64,000 nucleotides of DNA from the NCBI RefSeq assembly GCF_010729665.1, contig NZ_AP022610.1, positions 186,001-250,000 of the forward strand, in the 5' to 3' direction. The position numbers and the translations under genes are program-made. The notes below the pieces were generated by a model that ran no database searches, was not told the DNA's origin, and saw nothing but the letters and a program-made list of their open reading frames with translations. Shown piece after piece: positions 1 through 8,518 of the stretch. This stretch comes from Mycolicibacterium madagascariense. Its GTDB lineage: Bacteria; Actinomycetota; Actinomycetes; Mycobacteriales; Mycobacteriaceae. Position 1 is the first letter of the stretch. Each line of letters begins with the position of its first letter.

Positions 1-1288
1 TCGGATCGCCCACGCCCTGGCGCGACGCCAGCCGCCTGCCGAACAACCAGCGGCGGGTGAAGGTGGTGATCGAGTTGTCGTGGGTCTGCATGACGAGCAG
101 CGGGATGGTCTGCTCGGACCAGTTCTTCGGGTTGAGCAGACGCGACAGATCCTGCCGCTGGCGGACGAAACCCTTCATCCCCGTGCGCCAGCGCCGCCCG
201 CCGTCGACGCCGTCGACGAGGATGGTGCCGAGCAGCCCCATCAGATTGGAGTCGTGGCCGTAGCGGCACGGCTCCACATGCGTGTGCTCGTCGGGGTGGA
301 TCGAGGACGTGATGGCGACGCCCTCGGAGTAGTCCACGTCGTCGCCGCGGGCCCGCACGGCCAGGATCGACTCGGAGTTGGTGCGCGACAGCTCGCCGAG
401 CCGGGGCGAGATGCGCGGCAGGCTGCCGCCGTCGCGCAGCCGGTGCAGCAGGCGCTGGGTGCCCAGGGCGGCGGCCGAGAAGACCACCTGCCGGGCGGTG
501 AAGGTCCGGCGGCCGCGGCGGAGCTTGCCCTCGGTCCGACGCGTGAGCACGTCGTATCCTCCGTCGGCCCGGGGTGACACGTCGATCACCGTCGTCGACG
601 GGTGCACCGTGGCGCCGATCTGCTCGGCGAGGTAGAGGTAGTTCTTCACCAGGGTGTTCTTGGCGTTGTGGCGGCAACCGGTCATGCATTCGCCGCAGTG
701 CCGGCACGCGTTGCGGTCGGGGCCCGCTCCGCCGAAGTAGGGGTCGCCGACCGGGGCACCGGGGGCGGCGGGGGTGCCGTCGGCGTCGCCGAAGCACACC
801 CCGACCGGGGTGGCGCGGAACGTGTCCGAGATGCCGAGGTCGGCCGCCACCTTCAGCATCACCTCGTCCGACGGCGTCGTCCGCGGATAGGTCGCGACGC
901 CGAGCATGCGCTTGGCCTGGTCGTACCACGGCGTCAGCTCGTCCCGCCAGTCGGTGATCCCGCTCCAGCGAGGATCGGCGAAGAAGCCGTCGCCGGGTTC
1001 GTAGAGGGTGTTCGCATAGACCAGCGAGCCGCCGCCGACGCCCGCGCCGCTGAGCACGACCGCGTTCGAGAGCACGTCGATGCGCTGGATGCCGTAACAG
1101 CCGAGGGCGGGCTTGAAGAGGTAGTCCCGCACGTGCCAGCTGTTGGTGGCGAAGTCCTCGTCGCGGAATCGCCGGCCCGCTTCGAGCACGCCGACGCGAT
1201 AGCCCTTCTCACTGAGGCGAAGTGCGGTCACGCTCCCGCCGAAGCCGGATCCGATCACCAGCACGTCGTAGTCGAAGTCCTCGGTCAC
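1..1288 (-). CDS. GMC-family FAD oxidoreductase (cholesterol-oxidase-like), 3' end beyond window
   Basis: About 429 codons are visible; the C-terminus lies beyond the left edge. A GTG start at 1288 follows a GAGGAGG Shine-Dalgarno. The N-terminus has the FAD Rossmann motif VIGSGFGGSVTALRLSEKGY and then GAGVGGGSLVYANTLY, both typical of the GMC flavoproteins around mycobacterial ChoD. A cysteine cluster (CRHCGECMTGCRH, about residues 188-200) matches the same subfamily. These enzymes oxidise sterol or alcohol substrates with FAD. Overall resemblance to ChoD is clear from memory, but the neighbours are not the guaB genes that flank choD in M. tuberculosis, so a paralogue with another substrate is possible and no symbol is given. 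The next gene upstream (start 2240) ends 40 bases away in the same direction. Confidence 0.85.
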   Translation of the reverse strand, partial: MTEDFDYDVLVIGSGFGGSVTALRLSEKGYRVGVLEAGRRFRDEDFATNSWHVRDYLFKPALGCYGIQRIDVLSNAVVLSGAGVGGGSLVYANTLYEPGDGFFADPRWSGITDWRDELTPWYDQAKRMLGVATYPRTTPSDEVMLKVAADLGISDTFRATPVGVCFGDADGTPAAPGAPVGDPYFGGAGPDRNACRHCGECMTGCRHNAKNTLVKNYLYLAEQIGATVHPSTTVIDVSPRADGGYDVLTRRTEGKLRRGRRTFTARQVVFSAAALGTQRLLHRLRDGGSLPRISPRLGELSRTNSESILAVRARGDDVDYSEGVAITSSIHPDEHTHVEPCRYGHDSNLMGLLGTILVDGVDGGRRWRTGMKGFVRQRQDLSRLLNPKNWSEQTIPLLVMQTHDNSITTFTRRWLFGRRLASRQGVGDP

Positions 1289-1328
1289 GCGTCGACCTCC
1301 TCGACGTGGCGCGGCGGGCGGACCGCCG

Positions 1329-2240
1329 TCAGATCGCGCCGCCGGGGAACATCGTCTTGACGGCCTGAGTCACGGTAGCCCTCGCAGTGGCGGCGTCGTC
1401 GGGCCCCAGGGATCCGATGGCCATCACGTAGCGGTGCTCGGGTCCGATCACACCGGTCGACAGATGCAGTTGGTCGGGCCCGTTCCAGCAGCAGAACCAC
1501 CCCTGCTTGACCGCGACCTGCTCGGCGTAGAGCCCGTCGGGGATGCCGAACCGCTGCGGATAGCCGTCGGTCCCGGTCGGCGTGGACTGCGCCAGGTCGC
1601 CGATGATCACGTTGGCCTGCTGGGGTGGCAACCCTCCGGTGCCGTCGAGCAGCATGTCGTAGTAGCGCACGAGATCGCTTGCGGTGCTGAGCGTGACGTC
1701 CCAGTGCCCGTTGTCGGGCGCCGTCGTGTTCGTCAGCCCGTAGCGAGCCTTGACGCGCTCGATGATGGCGTCCTGGCCGCTGCGATCCCAGAAGGTCTGC
1801 GCCGCGCCGTCGTCGGACGAGCGCAGCATGAGGTCGAGTTGCTGATGGTCGGCGGGGGTGAGTTGCGTCTGACCCTTCGACTCCTGCAGCAGCAGGTCGT
1901 CGGCGATGAACAGCTTCACCACCGACGCGATGGGGTAGGGCTTGGTGACCCCGTTGGAGACGGTCTGGCCGGTCGTGCGGTCCATCACGTCGATCTCCAC
2001 GTCGGCACCGGCCTTGGCCGCGTCGGCCGTCGCCTGCTGCACGCGCGCCTCGAGCCCGTCGAACGGCGCCGACGACGGGGCGGGTGGACCTGCCGGAGGC
2101 GGCCCGATGGGGGCGGCCGGGGCGGCCTGCTGGGTGCCCTCGGCGGACGGCGGGGCGCTCCACCCCTTGGCCTCGCAACCGTTCACGAGCAACGCCATGC
2201 AGACGATGGCCAGCCCGGTCGTCGCGCGCCGCCGTTGCAT
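1329..2240 (-). CDS. Lipoprotein with beta-lactamase-like (serine hydrolase) fold, LppW-like
   Basis: The 303-residue product begins with a basic N-terminus and a hydrophobic stretch ending in the lipobox LVNGC (Cys22), so it should be a membrane-anchored lipoprotein. A Pro/Ala-rich linker (about 30-58) precedes a domain like class A beta-lactamases/DD-peptidases. The SxxK element is IASVVK (Ser106, Lys109) and an SDD triplet at 142-144 sits where SDN is expected. I see no convincing KTG triad near the C-terminus (KQGWFCCW is in about the right place), so true beta-lactamase activity is doubtful. The protein resembles the mycobacterial LppW group. It is upstream of and co-directional with the GMC oxidoreductase, with a 40-base gap, so they may share a transcript. 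Confidence 0.8.
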   Translation of the reverse strand: MQRRRATTGLAIVCMALLVNGCEAKGWSAPPSAEGTQQAAPAAPIGPPPAGPPAPSSAPFDGLEARVQQATADAAKAGADVEIDVMDRTTGQTVSNGVTKPYPIASVVKLFIADDLLLQESKGQTQLTPADHQQLDLMLRSSDDGAAQTFWDRSGQDAIIERVKARYGLTNTTAPDNGHWDVTLSTASDLVRYYDMLLDGTGGLPPQQANVIIGDLAQSTPTGTDGYPQRFGIPDGLYAEQVAVKQGWFCCWNGPDQLHLSTGVIGPEHRYVMAIGSLGPDDAATARATVTQAVKTMFPGGAI

Positions 2241-2377
2241 GTGTCTCCTTCGAGCAGGTGTGGAATCTGGGGAGCGACGACGTCGCGTCGTCCGCCGTTC
2301 ACCAGAGCTTAAATAACAAACGCCGCCGAGGCGCGACCGAGGCTGCGGGCCGCCTGCCCGGGTACCGTGGAGCGGAC

Positions 2378-3190
2378 GTGGTGAAGGACTCTTCCTCCGA
2401 GGTGACGCGGGTCGCTCAGAACGGCGTGTTCGAGCGCCTGGCTCGCGCCGGGTACGTGACGAGCGGCCTGTTGCACCTGATCATCGGCTATCTCGCCATC
2501 CGGATCGGGCTGGGGAGCGGCCGCGGTGACGCCGATGCGTCCGGCGCGTTGGCGACGATCGCGGGACAGCGGGGCGGTGCCGCCGCGCTGTGGCTGGCGG
2601 CCGTCGCGTTCGGTCTGATGGGGGCGTGGCGGCTGGTCGAGACGGCACTGGGCCGCTCCACCGATCCCAAGCAGCAGAGCGAGGTGGCCGAGGCCTCCGA
2701 TCGGGGCAAGGCCCTGTCGCTCGCCGTGGTGTACTTCGGGTTCGCCTACTCGGCGGTCGGCTTCGCTCGCGGGGCGGGCACGTCGTCGGCCGCGCAGACG
2801 TCGACGGTCAGCGCGCGTCTGATGCAGTCGGGTCCTGGCACGGTCGCATTGATCGTCGCGGGCGTGGTCGTCGTCGCGGTGGGCGGTTATCACGTCTACA
2901 AGGGCGCGAGCCGCAGCTTCCTGGACGACCTCAAGGGCGAGCCGGGACGGCTGGTCGTCTGGCTCGGCGTATTGGGTTATGCCGCAAAGGGTCTCACGAT
3001 CGCCGGTGCCGGGGTCCTGATCGTCGTCGCGGCGGTGCGCGCGAAACCGCAGGAGGCCACCGGTCTGGACGGCGCGCTCAAGACCCTGGGTGCCCAGCCC
3101 TACGGCGTCGCTCTGCTGATGCTCGCCGCGGTCGGGCTCATCGTCTACGGGCTCTACAGCTTCGTGATGGCCCGCTCCATGAAGATGTGA
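2378..3190 (+). CDS. DUF1206 family integral membrane protein
   Basis: This 270-residue protein has about six transmembrane segments arranged as three similar two-helix units, the usual DUF1206 layout (for example GYVTSGLLHLIIGYLAIRIG near the N-terminus and the related GYAAKGLTIAGAGVLIVVAA in the last third). The function of the family is unknown. Consecutive GTG codons at 2378 and 2381 are the likely start, with GGAG at 2369-2372; an open frame extends further upstream but would run into the divergent lipoprotein promoter. The TetR gene follows after 69 bases and may control it. Confidence 0.82.
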   Translation: MVKDSSSEVTRVAQNGVFERLARAGYVTSGLLHLIIGYLAIRIGLGSGRGDADASGALATIAGQRGGAAALWLAAVAFGLMGAWRLVETALGRSTDPKQQSEVAEASDRGKALSLAVVYFGFAYSAVGFARGAGTSSAAQTSTVSARLMQSGPGTVALIVAGVVVVAVGGYHVYKGASRSFLDDLKGEPGRLVVWLGVLGYAAKGLTIAGAGVLIVVAAVRAKPQEATGLDGALKTLGAQPYGVALLMLAAVGLIVYGLYSFVMARSMKM

Positions 3191-3259
3191 TGCGGGCTCC
3201 TTCCCTTGCGGGGCAGCGTTTTCCCACAGGTGAGAAGCCCCGCGGGTAAGTTCGTGTCC

Positions 3260-3892
3260 ATGCCCAGCGCCCGCACTGCCAAGGCCCGTGGCCGGGCGGC
3301 CCACCTCGGCCCGGAACGGCGCCGACCGCAGGTGCTGGACGCGGCCCTGGAGATCACCGTCGAGCAGGGCGTCGCCCAGGTGACGATCGGCTCGATCGCC
3401 GAACGCATGGGCGTCACCCGGCCCGTCGTCTACGCCTGCTTCGAGGATCGGGTCGCGCTCATCACCGCGCTGCTGGAACGCGAAACTGCCGCTCTCACAG
3501 AGTCATTGATGGTCGCGCTGCAGTCCGCCCGCGGTGCGGATCCGCAGTCGGCGTTCGTCACCGGCTACCAGCTGCTGCTGCGCGCGGTCGCCGAACGGCC
3601 CAACTCCTGGCGGGTGGTGTTCTCCGCCAGTCCCGATCCGGCGGTTGCCGGTCGGTTCGCCAAGGTCCGGGCCCAGCTGGGCGAGGCGACGTCCGCGTCG
3701 ATTGGCCCCGTGCTGAGCCGGTGGTGGGGCATCGACGACGCCGAGGCCAAGTTGCCCATCCTGGTCGAGTTCTTCATGTCGACCTGCGAGGCGGCGGTCC
3801 GCTCACTGCTCGACGACGCCAATCCATGGGGCGCCGACGACCTTGGGGAGCTCTACGGGCGGATGGTGTCGACGGCCTTCGGCGCCGCCTGA
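3260..3892 (+). CDS. TetR/AcrR family transcriptional regulator
   Basis: The product is 210 residues, normal for TetR. A basic N-terminus leads into the helix-turn-helix: LDAALEITVEQGVAQVTIGS, then IAERMGVTRPVVYACFEDRV (about residues 22-60). The C-terminal ligand domain is divergent and gives no clue to the inducer. I chose the ATG at 3260; a GTG at 3254 is an alternative. It lies 69 bases after the DUF1206 gene on the same strand, so that membrane protein is the obvious candidate target. Confidence 0.85.
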   Translation: MPSARTAKARGRAAHLGPERRRPQVLDAALEITVEQGVAQVTIGSIAERMGVTRPVVYACFEDRVALITALLERETAALTESLMVALQSARGADPQSAFVTGYQLLLRAVAERPNSWRVVFSASPDPAVAGRFAKVRAQLGEATSASIGPVLSRWWGIDDAEAKLPILVEFFMSTCEAAVRSLLDDANPWGADDLGELYGRMVSTAFGAA

Positions 3893-3921
3893 GCGCATCG
3901 CGATCCCGTTGCGGCGCAGTG

Positions 3922-4281
3922 TCATTCGTCGACGATGCGGTCTGCCTCGACCGGTCGACGGTCCCGGCCGAGCAGCAGGACGAGCGCGCCACCGCCGAGG
4001 ACGATGACCGTCGACGCCCAGGTGCGGCGCCAGACCACGGCCGACTCGCAGCGGTCGGCGTAGCCGCCCTGGGGTTGCGGGGGCGTCGGAGGCTGCTGAT
4101 CGGCCAGGGTCGCCTGGTCGTAGGACGACGCGAATCCGGTTCCGCAGCCGATGCGAAAGCCCCACCGGTCGTAGTCGCCGAGTTGCACCGGCCAGTTCAT
4201 GGCCAGGATGCCGAAGACGACCAGCCCGCCGGCGACGAGGGCGATGGTGACGGGGTCTCGCAGGAGCTTCACGAGGCGCAT
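3922..4281 (-). CDS. Small two-helix membrane protein
   Basis: Not recognised as a known family. From the ATG at 4281 the product is 119 residues: a helix near the N-terminus (VTIALVAGGLVVFGILAMNW), a Pro/Gln-rich extracytoplasmic segment with two cysteines, and a second helix (STVIVLGGGALVLLLG) followed by a charged tail. A GTG at 4320 would add 13 residues. Neither start has a good Shine-Dalgarno, but the 24-codon upstream ORF stops one base before the ATG at 4281, so translation may depend on termination-reinitiation. Confidence 0.65.
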   Translation of the reverse strand: MRLVKLLRDPVTIALVAGGLVVFGILAMNWPVQLGDYDRWGFRIGCGTGFASSYDQATLADQQPPTPPQPQGGYADRCESAVVWRRTWASTVIVLGGGALVLLLGRDRRPVEADRIVDE

Positions 4282-4282
4282 G

Positions 4283-4357
4283 TCAGACGATCGACCAGGA
4301 TCCGGGCGCGTCCCCGTCACGCGACGTCGGCGGGCGCTGGGCTGCGGCGGTCGTCAT
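4283..4357 (-). CDS. Possible leaderless 24-residue upstream ORF
   Basis: An ATG at 4357 opens a 24-codon frame (MTTAAAQRPPTSRDGDAPGS, then four more residues) that ends with TGA at 4283. A TAGGGT -10-like element ends six bases before this ATG, so a transcript could begin on the ATG itself, which is common in mycobacteria. The stop is separated from the ATG of the membrane protein by one base. This supports a translated leader that hands ribosomes to the downstream gene. No homology is claimed. Confidence 0.4.
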   Translation of the reverse strand: MTTAAAQRPPTSRDGDAPGSWSIV

Positions 4358-4363
4358 GGCCCG

Positions 4364-4406
4364 ACCCTAACGCAATAACATTCTCAAGTGAAGGAATTTC
4401 CTTCAC
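4364..4406 (-). promoter_or_regulatory. Promoter with palindromic operator for the 4357/4281 genes
   Basis: On the minus strand TTCACT (4392-4387), a 17-base spacer and TAGGGT (4369-4364) form a plausible sigma-A promoter. A perfect palindrome, GTGAAGGAATTTCCTTCAC on the plus strand (4388-4406, nine-base arms, one central base), overlaps the -35 element. This is where a repressor would bind. It could instead act as a stem-loop after the oxidoreductase gene ending at 4446, but there is no T-run. Confidence 0.5.
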
Positions 4407-4445
4407 CCAGGTAGTTTGACGGGGGCGACGGCCGGGAGTGACGGC

Positions 4446-5114
4446 CTACGGGGTGCGGGCACTCCATTCGGCCGTGCGCTCGGGCGAGGCCTCCGCGAGC
4501 GCCGCACGCGTGGCGTCTGCGTCGAAGTCCTTCCCGTACACCGGGGTTCCGGGCTGTTGGCGCCACGAGTCGGCGATCGACCCGGCATGGACCGGCTCGA
4601 ACCCGAGTGCGTCGACGATGCCGTGCACCACGTCCCGACCCGGCCCGTCCTCCCCGGCGACGGGGAGCGCGATGCGATGCGCCGAGCCGCTCGGCAAGCC
4701 CTTCTCGAACAGGTGCTTCCACCAGATTCCGTTGAAGACCTTGTACACGGGGGCGCCGATCTGCTCGGCGACCCAGGCGCTCTCGACCTGACCGTCCTCG
4801 ATTTCGGCGATCTCACCGTCGCGCTGCTGCGGGTAGTAGTTGTTGGTCTCGATCACGGGGGCACCCGGCTTGCGGCCATCGACGATGCCGTCCGCGAGGT
4901 CGGGAACGTTCTTCTGCGGAATGCTCACGATGACGAGGTCGGCGTCGGTCGCGGCGTCCCTGGCCCACACCGCGGTCGCGCCCGTCTCGTGCGCGAGCTC
5001 GGCGAGCGTCTCGGGGGAACGCGAATTCGCCACGTTCACCTCGTGTCCCAGTTCGCGCAGTCGCCGCGTCAGCGTGCCGCCGATCTGCCCCGCCCCGATG
5101 ATGCCGATCCTCAC
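4446..5114 (-). CDS. NADPH-dependent F420 reductase-like oxidoreductase
   Basis: The 222-residue protein starts immediately with a Rossmann motif (VRIGIIGAGQIGGTLTRRL) and continues with ELGHEVNVANSRSPETL, as in the F420:NADPH reductase-like family (COG2085). These proteins bind NADP and often reduce F420 or a small ketone. The GTG at 5114 is chosen because GGAGG lies five bases upstream and the Rossmann strand then begins at residue 2; an earlier ATG at 5141 has no ribosome binding site. Substrate is unknown. The gene stands alone on the minus strand. Confidence 0.78.
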   Translation of the reverse strand: MRIGIIGAGQIGGTLTRRLRELGHEVNVANSRSPETLAELAHETGATAVWARDAATDADLVIVSIPQKNVPDLADGIVDGRKPGAPVIETNNYYPQQRDGEIAEIEDGQVESAWVAEQIGAPVYKVFNGIWWKHLFEKGLPSGSAHRIALPVAGEDGPGRDVVHGIVDALGFEPVHAGSIADSWRQQPGTPVYGKDFDADATRAALAEASPERTAEWSARTP

Positions 5115-5205
5115 GATTGCCTCCGTCCGGTGGGACGTCACCGCTGCTGGTGTCAGCGCTGCCCACGATCACCTGCAACAGGCGGTCGGCCCGTTCCCAT
5201 CCCGT

Positions 5206-5241
5206 CTCGCAGCACCGTTCACGCTCGCAGCACCGTTCACG
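5206..5241. repeat. Tandem duplication of an 18-base unit
   Basis: The 18-base unit CTCGCAGCACCGTTCACG occurs twice with no gap (5206-5223 and 5224-5241). The second copy contains the last codons and the stop of the P-loop kinase gene on the minus strand; the first copy lies just downstream of it and therefore repeats the gene's tail, including the TGA. Confidence 0.85.
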
Positions 5242-5761
5242 CAGCGGTCAGCGCGACGTCGGCCAGTGCCCTGGGGTCGTTGCGGGCGATGTGCTCGGAC
5301 TCCTGGGCCGCCCAGCGATCCCAGTTCGCGGCGAAGGTGGCGCCGTCGCGCGCCAGGGCGCGGTGTCTGCGGAGCGACTCGGCGCAGTCGAGCCAGATCC
5401 CGTAGTCGGCCAGCGCCCGGTTCTCGACGGTGAGCGCGCCGCATCCCTCGACGAGCAGGGGCTCATCGGGTGCGACGAGATGCCATTCGGCGGACGCCGC
5501 GGCCGTCCAGTCCCAGCGTCGCCAACGACCCGGGCGACCTGCGCGACGCGGGACGAGCAGCTCCCGCTCGACGTGCTCCGAGGCCGCCCGCAGTCCGTCC
5601 CAGCCGGGATAGACGTCGTCGAGGTGGACGACCGTGCCGACACCCCACGCCGCCCGCAATGCGGCGGCGAACGTCGTCTTGCCCGCCCCCGACCGTCCGT
5701 CGAGCAACACCGTCATGGCCCCGTCGGCAGCGAGCCGACGGCCGATGTCATTGACGTCCAA
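5237..5761 (-). CDS. P-loop NTPase, uridine/pantothenate kinase-like
   Basis: The 174-residue protein has a Walker A motif, LLDGRSGAGKTTFAAAL (about residues 19-35), and an early HLDDVYPGWDGL segment, as in small uridine-kinase-like phosphotransferases. A second acidic motif (LLVEGCGAL) follows near residue 102. A cytosolic nucleoside or small-molecule kinase is likely; the substrate cannot be read from sequence. The gene begins 65 bases after the TetR stop of the operon upstream and could be its last member. Confidence 0.7.
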   Translation of the reverse strand: MDVNDIGRRLAADGAMTVLLDGRSGAGKTTFAAALRAAWGVGTVVHLDDVYPGWDGLRAASEHVERELLVPRRAGRPGRWRRWDWTAAASAEWHLVAPDEPLLVEGCGALTVENRALADYGIWLDCAESLRRHRALARDGATFAANWDRWAAQESEHIARNDPRALADVALTAA

Positions 5762-5826
5762 CGCAATTCCCGTACCCGGTGGTCACCGGTCCAGCCGTCC
5801 TCTCAGTGCGCGCCCCCGCGGGAAGG

Positions 5827-6450
5827 CTATCTTGACGTGGCCGAGGCCTTTTCGTCGACGCGGAAGCCGATCGCCGTCAACTGCGCTCGCATCAAACGCT
5901 TCTGGTAGGCCGTGGGCAGTCGTTTGGGGAACAGCTCGGCGTGCACCGACAATCCGTCGATCACGGCGATCAGCAGCTCGGCGACGTCCGCGTCGGTCAG
6001 GTCGGTGTCGAGGCCCCCGGCCACTCGCACGTCACCGATCAGGCCGCGCAGCTGGGTGAGCAGCTCACTGGCGGCGTCGCGCTGGAACTCGCGCAGCGCG
6101 GGGTTGGACAGGGCGCGCGGCCAGAAGGTGATCTCCATCAGCGTCTCGACGTGGCGCTCGCGGTCCAGCGGAAGGTTCTGCATCAGCATCGCCCACAGCC
6201 GGCCGAACTCGTCCTTGCCGTGCATGCTGGCCGCGACCCGGTCCATGAACTCGCGGTGGGTCTTGACGAGGATCGACCGGAGGATGTCGTCCTTGTCCTG
6301 GAAGTAGTGGCTCAGGACGCCGTTGGAGTATCCCGATTCGAGCGCGATGGCCCGCGTGGTCGTGTTGTCGAGGCCGACGCTGTCGATGACCCGGACCGCC
6401 GCGCTCAAGATCTCTTCACGACGCTCGTCATGGTCGACGATCTTCGGCAT
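5827..6450 (-). CDS. TetR family regulator, last gene of the catabolic operon
   Basis: The product is 207 residues. MPKIVDHDERREEILSAAVR starts a standard TetR DNA-binding domain, with the recognition region ALESGYSNGVLSHYFQDKDD (about residues 35-54). The C-terminal half resembles BetI/AcrR regulators with a TetR_C domain (ELLTQLRGLIGDVRVAG). The ATG at 6450 has a GAGGGG ribosome binding site; the open frame extends upstream but has no better start. It lies 74 bases after the aldolase gene, so it probably controls the operon from permease to aldolase. Confidence 0.85.
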   Translation of the reverse strand: MPKIVDHDERREEILSAAVRVIDSVGLDNTTTRAIALESGYSNGVLSHYFQDKDDILRSILVKTHREFMDRVAASMHGKDEFGRLWAMLMQNLPLDRERHVETLMEITFWPRALSNPALREFQRDAASELLTQLRGLIGDVRVAGGLDTDLTDADVAELLIAVIDGLSVHAELFPKRLPTAYQKRLMRAQLTAIGFRVDEKASATSR

Positions 6451-6524
6451 TGCGTCCCCTCGGATAGCTGCTGCGCACCGAGTGTAAGCCCCCGTCGCGA
6501 GCCGCCTGGCCCACCGTTTCCGGC

Positions 6525-7187
6525 TCAGCCGCCGTACGTCAGGCGCTGCGACTGAGCGGCCACGGCCGCCAGGTCGTCGTCGTCGAGCAGCGCGGGCGGA
6601 CCGAGACTGCTGGCGGCCAGGTATACGTCGCAAAGCCATTCGAGCAGACAGGCGTGCTCCACGGCCTCGGCGAGGGAGCGGGCACTGCTGACGGCGCCGT
6701 GGTTGCGCATGAGGACGGTGCCGAAGCCGGCGGCGACGGCGGTGCCCACCGCGTCGGCCAGCTCCTCGGAGCCGAACAGGTGATAGGGCACCGTCGGAAG
6801 TCGGCCGCCCAGCCGCAGCAGGTTGTAGTGCACCAGCGGCATGGCATCGCAGACGAGCCCGACGGCCACCGAGCTGCGGCCGTGGGTGTGCACGACCGCC
6901 CGGGCAGCGGAGCGCTCGTAGATGCCCAGGTGGAGTCCGACCTCCGACGACGGCCGAGCGCCCTCGATGACTCTCCCCGCTAGCGTGACGACCGTGATGT
7001 CCTCGGGCGCAGCGGAATCCAGGCGCAGTCCGGAACGGGTGACGAGCACGTGCTCGTCGGTGCGCACGCTGACGTTACCGGCACCGGCCAATGCCATTCC
7101 ATGACAGGCCAATTCGCGACACCGGGCCGCCACGTCGACCCGCAGTTCGTTCAGGTCCGCCATTGCACGAATGGGGGACTGCGCCAT
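6525..7187 (-). CDS. Class II aldolase/adducin family protein
   Basis: At 220 residues this matches L-fuculose-phosphate-aldolase-type enzymes. Visible features are GAGNVSVRTDEHVLVTRSG, the substrate-loop region GARPSSEVGLHLGIYERS, the metal-binding HTHGRSSVAV (two histidines) and a later MRNHGAV histidine, giving the three His ligands for zinc. The acid in PSSEVGLH (Glu) is the usual catalytic residue. It should cleave a phosphorylated or free hydroxy-compound into two fragments. The start at 7187 follows AAGGAG; ATG 7163 is possible. It is 33 bases downstream of the aminotransferase. Confidence 0.85.
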   Translation of the reverse strand: MAQSPIRAMADLNELRVDVAARCRELACHGMALAGAGNVSVRTDEHVLVTRSGLRLDSAAPEDITVVTLAGRVIEGARPSSEVGLHLGIYERSAARAVVHTHGRSSVAVGLVCDAMPLVHYNLLRLGGRLPTVPYHLFGSEELADAVGTAVAAGFGTVLMRNHGAVSSARSLAEAVEHACLLEWLCDVYLAASSLGPPALLDDDDLAAVAAQSQRLTYGG

Positions 7188-7220
7188 GGGGCGGCTCCTT
7201 GTCCTCGGTGCATCGGTGAA

Positions 7221-8486
7221 TCAGGCTGCGGTGCGCGGATATCGGGCGCGCAGCGCGCCGAACGCGCCGTCGAGACCGGTGAGCGCCATGTCGAGATCGT
7301 CGGCACTCAGGGCCGCCGACACGAACCAGTTGTGCTTGGGGTGGACGTAGACGCCACGGGCCTGCGCCTCGGCGCTGAACGCGATGGCGAGCTCGTAGTC
7401 CACGTCGCTGCGGAACAGCAGGTTCGGCATCTGGGCGGGGCCGGTGTAGCTGACGTCGAACCCCCACGCCTCGGCGCTGGCGAGGACGCCGGAGTGCAAT
7501 TGCGTTCCGGTCTCCCGCATTCGGGCCACGGCGTCGCGTCGGCCGAGCTCGTCGATGGTGGCCACACCGGCCGCCATCGCCACGGCGCCCATCCAGAACG
7601 ACCCGGTCACGAAGATGCTGCCCGCGGCCTCCCGGAAGCGGTCGGTACCGGTGACGGCGGCCAGCGCGTAGCCATTGGCGATCGACTTGCTCCACGGGGT
7701 CAGGTCGACCCGCACGCCCAACGGCTCCCAGCTGCCACCGTGATGCAGGCGGAAGCCGGCGCGCACGTCGTCGAGGATCAACGCCGCGCCGAGCTCGTCG
7801 CAGTAGGCCCGCACCTCGCGCGCGAAGGTCGGGTCGACGAGTTCCTGGTCGAAACCGGCGTCGTGCCGGAAGGGGCTGACGATGATCGCGGCGACGTCGT
7901 CCGCGTGCTCACCGACGGCAGCCCGGATCGAGGCGATGTCGTTGTATTCGTACTGCAGGAAGTTGGCCCGGTCGGCAGGCGTGACACCTACGGGCGACGG
8001 CGTGCACCACGGGGCGGCGCCATGGTAGGCGCCCTTGGCCACCAGGATCATCGTCCGCGCGGTCTCGGCCCGAGCGATGGTGCAGCACATGGTCGTTGCG
8101 TCGGTACCGTTCTTGGCGAACATCGCCCAGTCCGCATCCGCGATCGTGGCGACCATGGTCTCCGCGAGCTCGACCATGACCGGCGCGGGGCCGTTGAGGC
8201 AGTCGCCCTGCCGCCGCTGACGCTCGGCGGCCCCCTCGACGACCGGATCGTCGTGGCCGAGGATGACCGGGCCCCAGCTGCACATGAGGTCCACGTACTC
8301 GTTGCCGTCGACGTCCCACAGCCGCGCGCCGCGCGACCGCGAGATGAACTGCGGAATTGCCGGTAGCGCAGTCATGTTCAGGTGCCCGTACATGCCGTTC
8401 GGGACGACGGCGGCGGCGCGGCGGCGCAGATCGGTGTCGACGTCGCGCTGGCGACGGTCGACGGTCAGGCCGAAATCGGTGGTCAC
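7221..8486 (-). CDS. Class III PLP aminotransferase, glutamate-1-semialdehyde aminomutase-like
   Basis: The 421-residue product follows the class III fold: LWDVDGNEYVDLMCSWGPVI near the N-terminus, NGTDATTMCC for phosphate binding, LILDDVRAGFR for the PLP-pyridine Asp, and LTPWSKSIANGY with the Schiff-base lysine. This is close to the GSAM branch, but heme biosynthesis is unlikely because the neighbours are a permease, a PfkB kinase and an aldolase. The GTG at 8486 has AGGGAG upstream. Expected role: transamination or amino-group transfer on the compound the operon degrades. The PfkB gene ends 32 bases before it. Confidence 0.87.
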   Translation of the reverse strand: MTTDFGLTVDRRQRDVDTDLRRRAAAVVPNGMYGHLNMTALPAIPQFISRSRGARLWDVDGNEYVDLMCSWGPVILGHDDPVVEGAAERQRRQGDCLNGPAPVMVELAETMVATIADADWAMFAKNGTDATTMCCTIARAETARTMILVAKGAYHGAAPWCTPSPVGVTPADRANFLQYEYNDIASIRAAVGEHADDVAAIIVSPFRHDAGFDQELVDPTFAREVRAYCDELGAALILDDVRAGFRLHHGGSWEPLGVRVDLTPWSKSIANGYALAAVTGTDRFREAAGSIFVTGSFWMGAVAMAAGVATIDELGRRDAVARMRETGTQLHSGVLASAEAWGFDVSYTGPAQMPNLLFRSDVDYELAIAFSAEAQARGVYVHPKHNWFVSAALSADDLDMALTGLDGAFGALRARYPRTAA

Positions 8487-8518
8487 GGTGTTTCTCCCTC
8501 GTCGAATGCTGGATGGTG

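Noticed and set aside
1..1288. Naming the GMC gene choD
   Set aside because: Motifs fit the family, but the neighbouring genes differ from the choD locus and the C-terminus is not visible.
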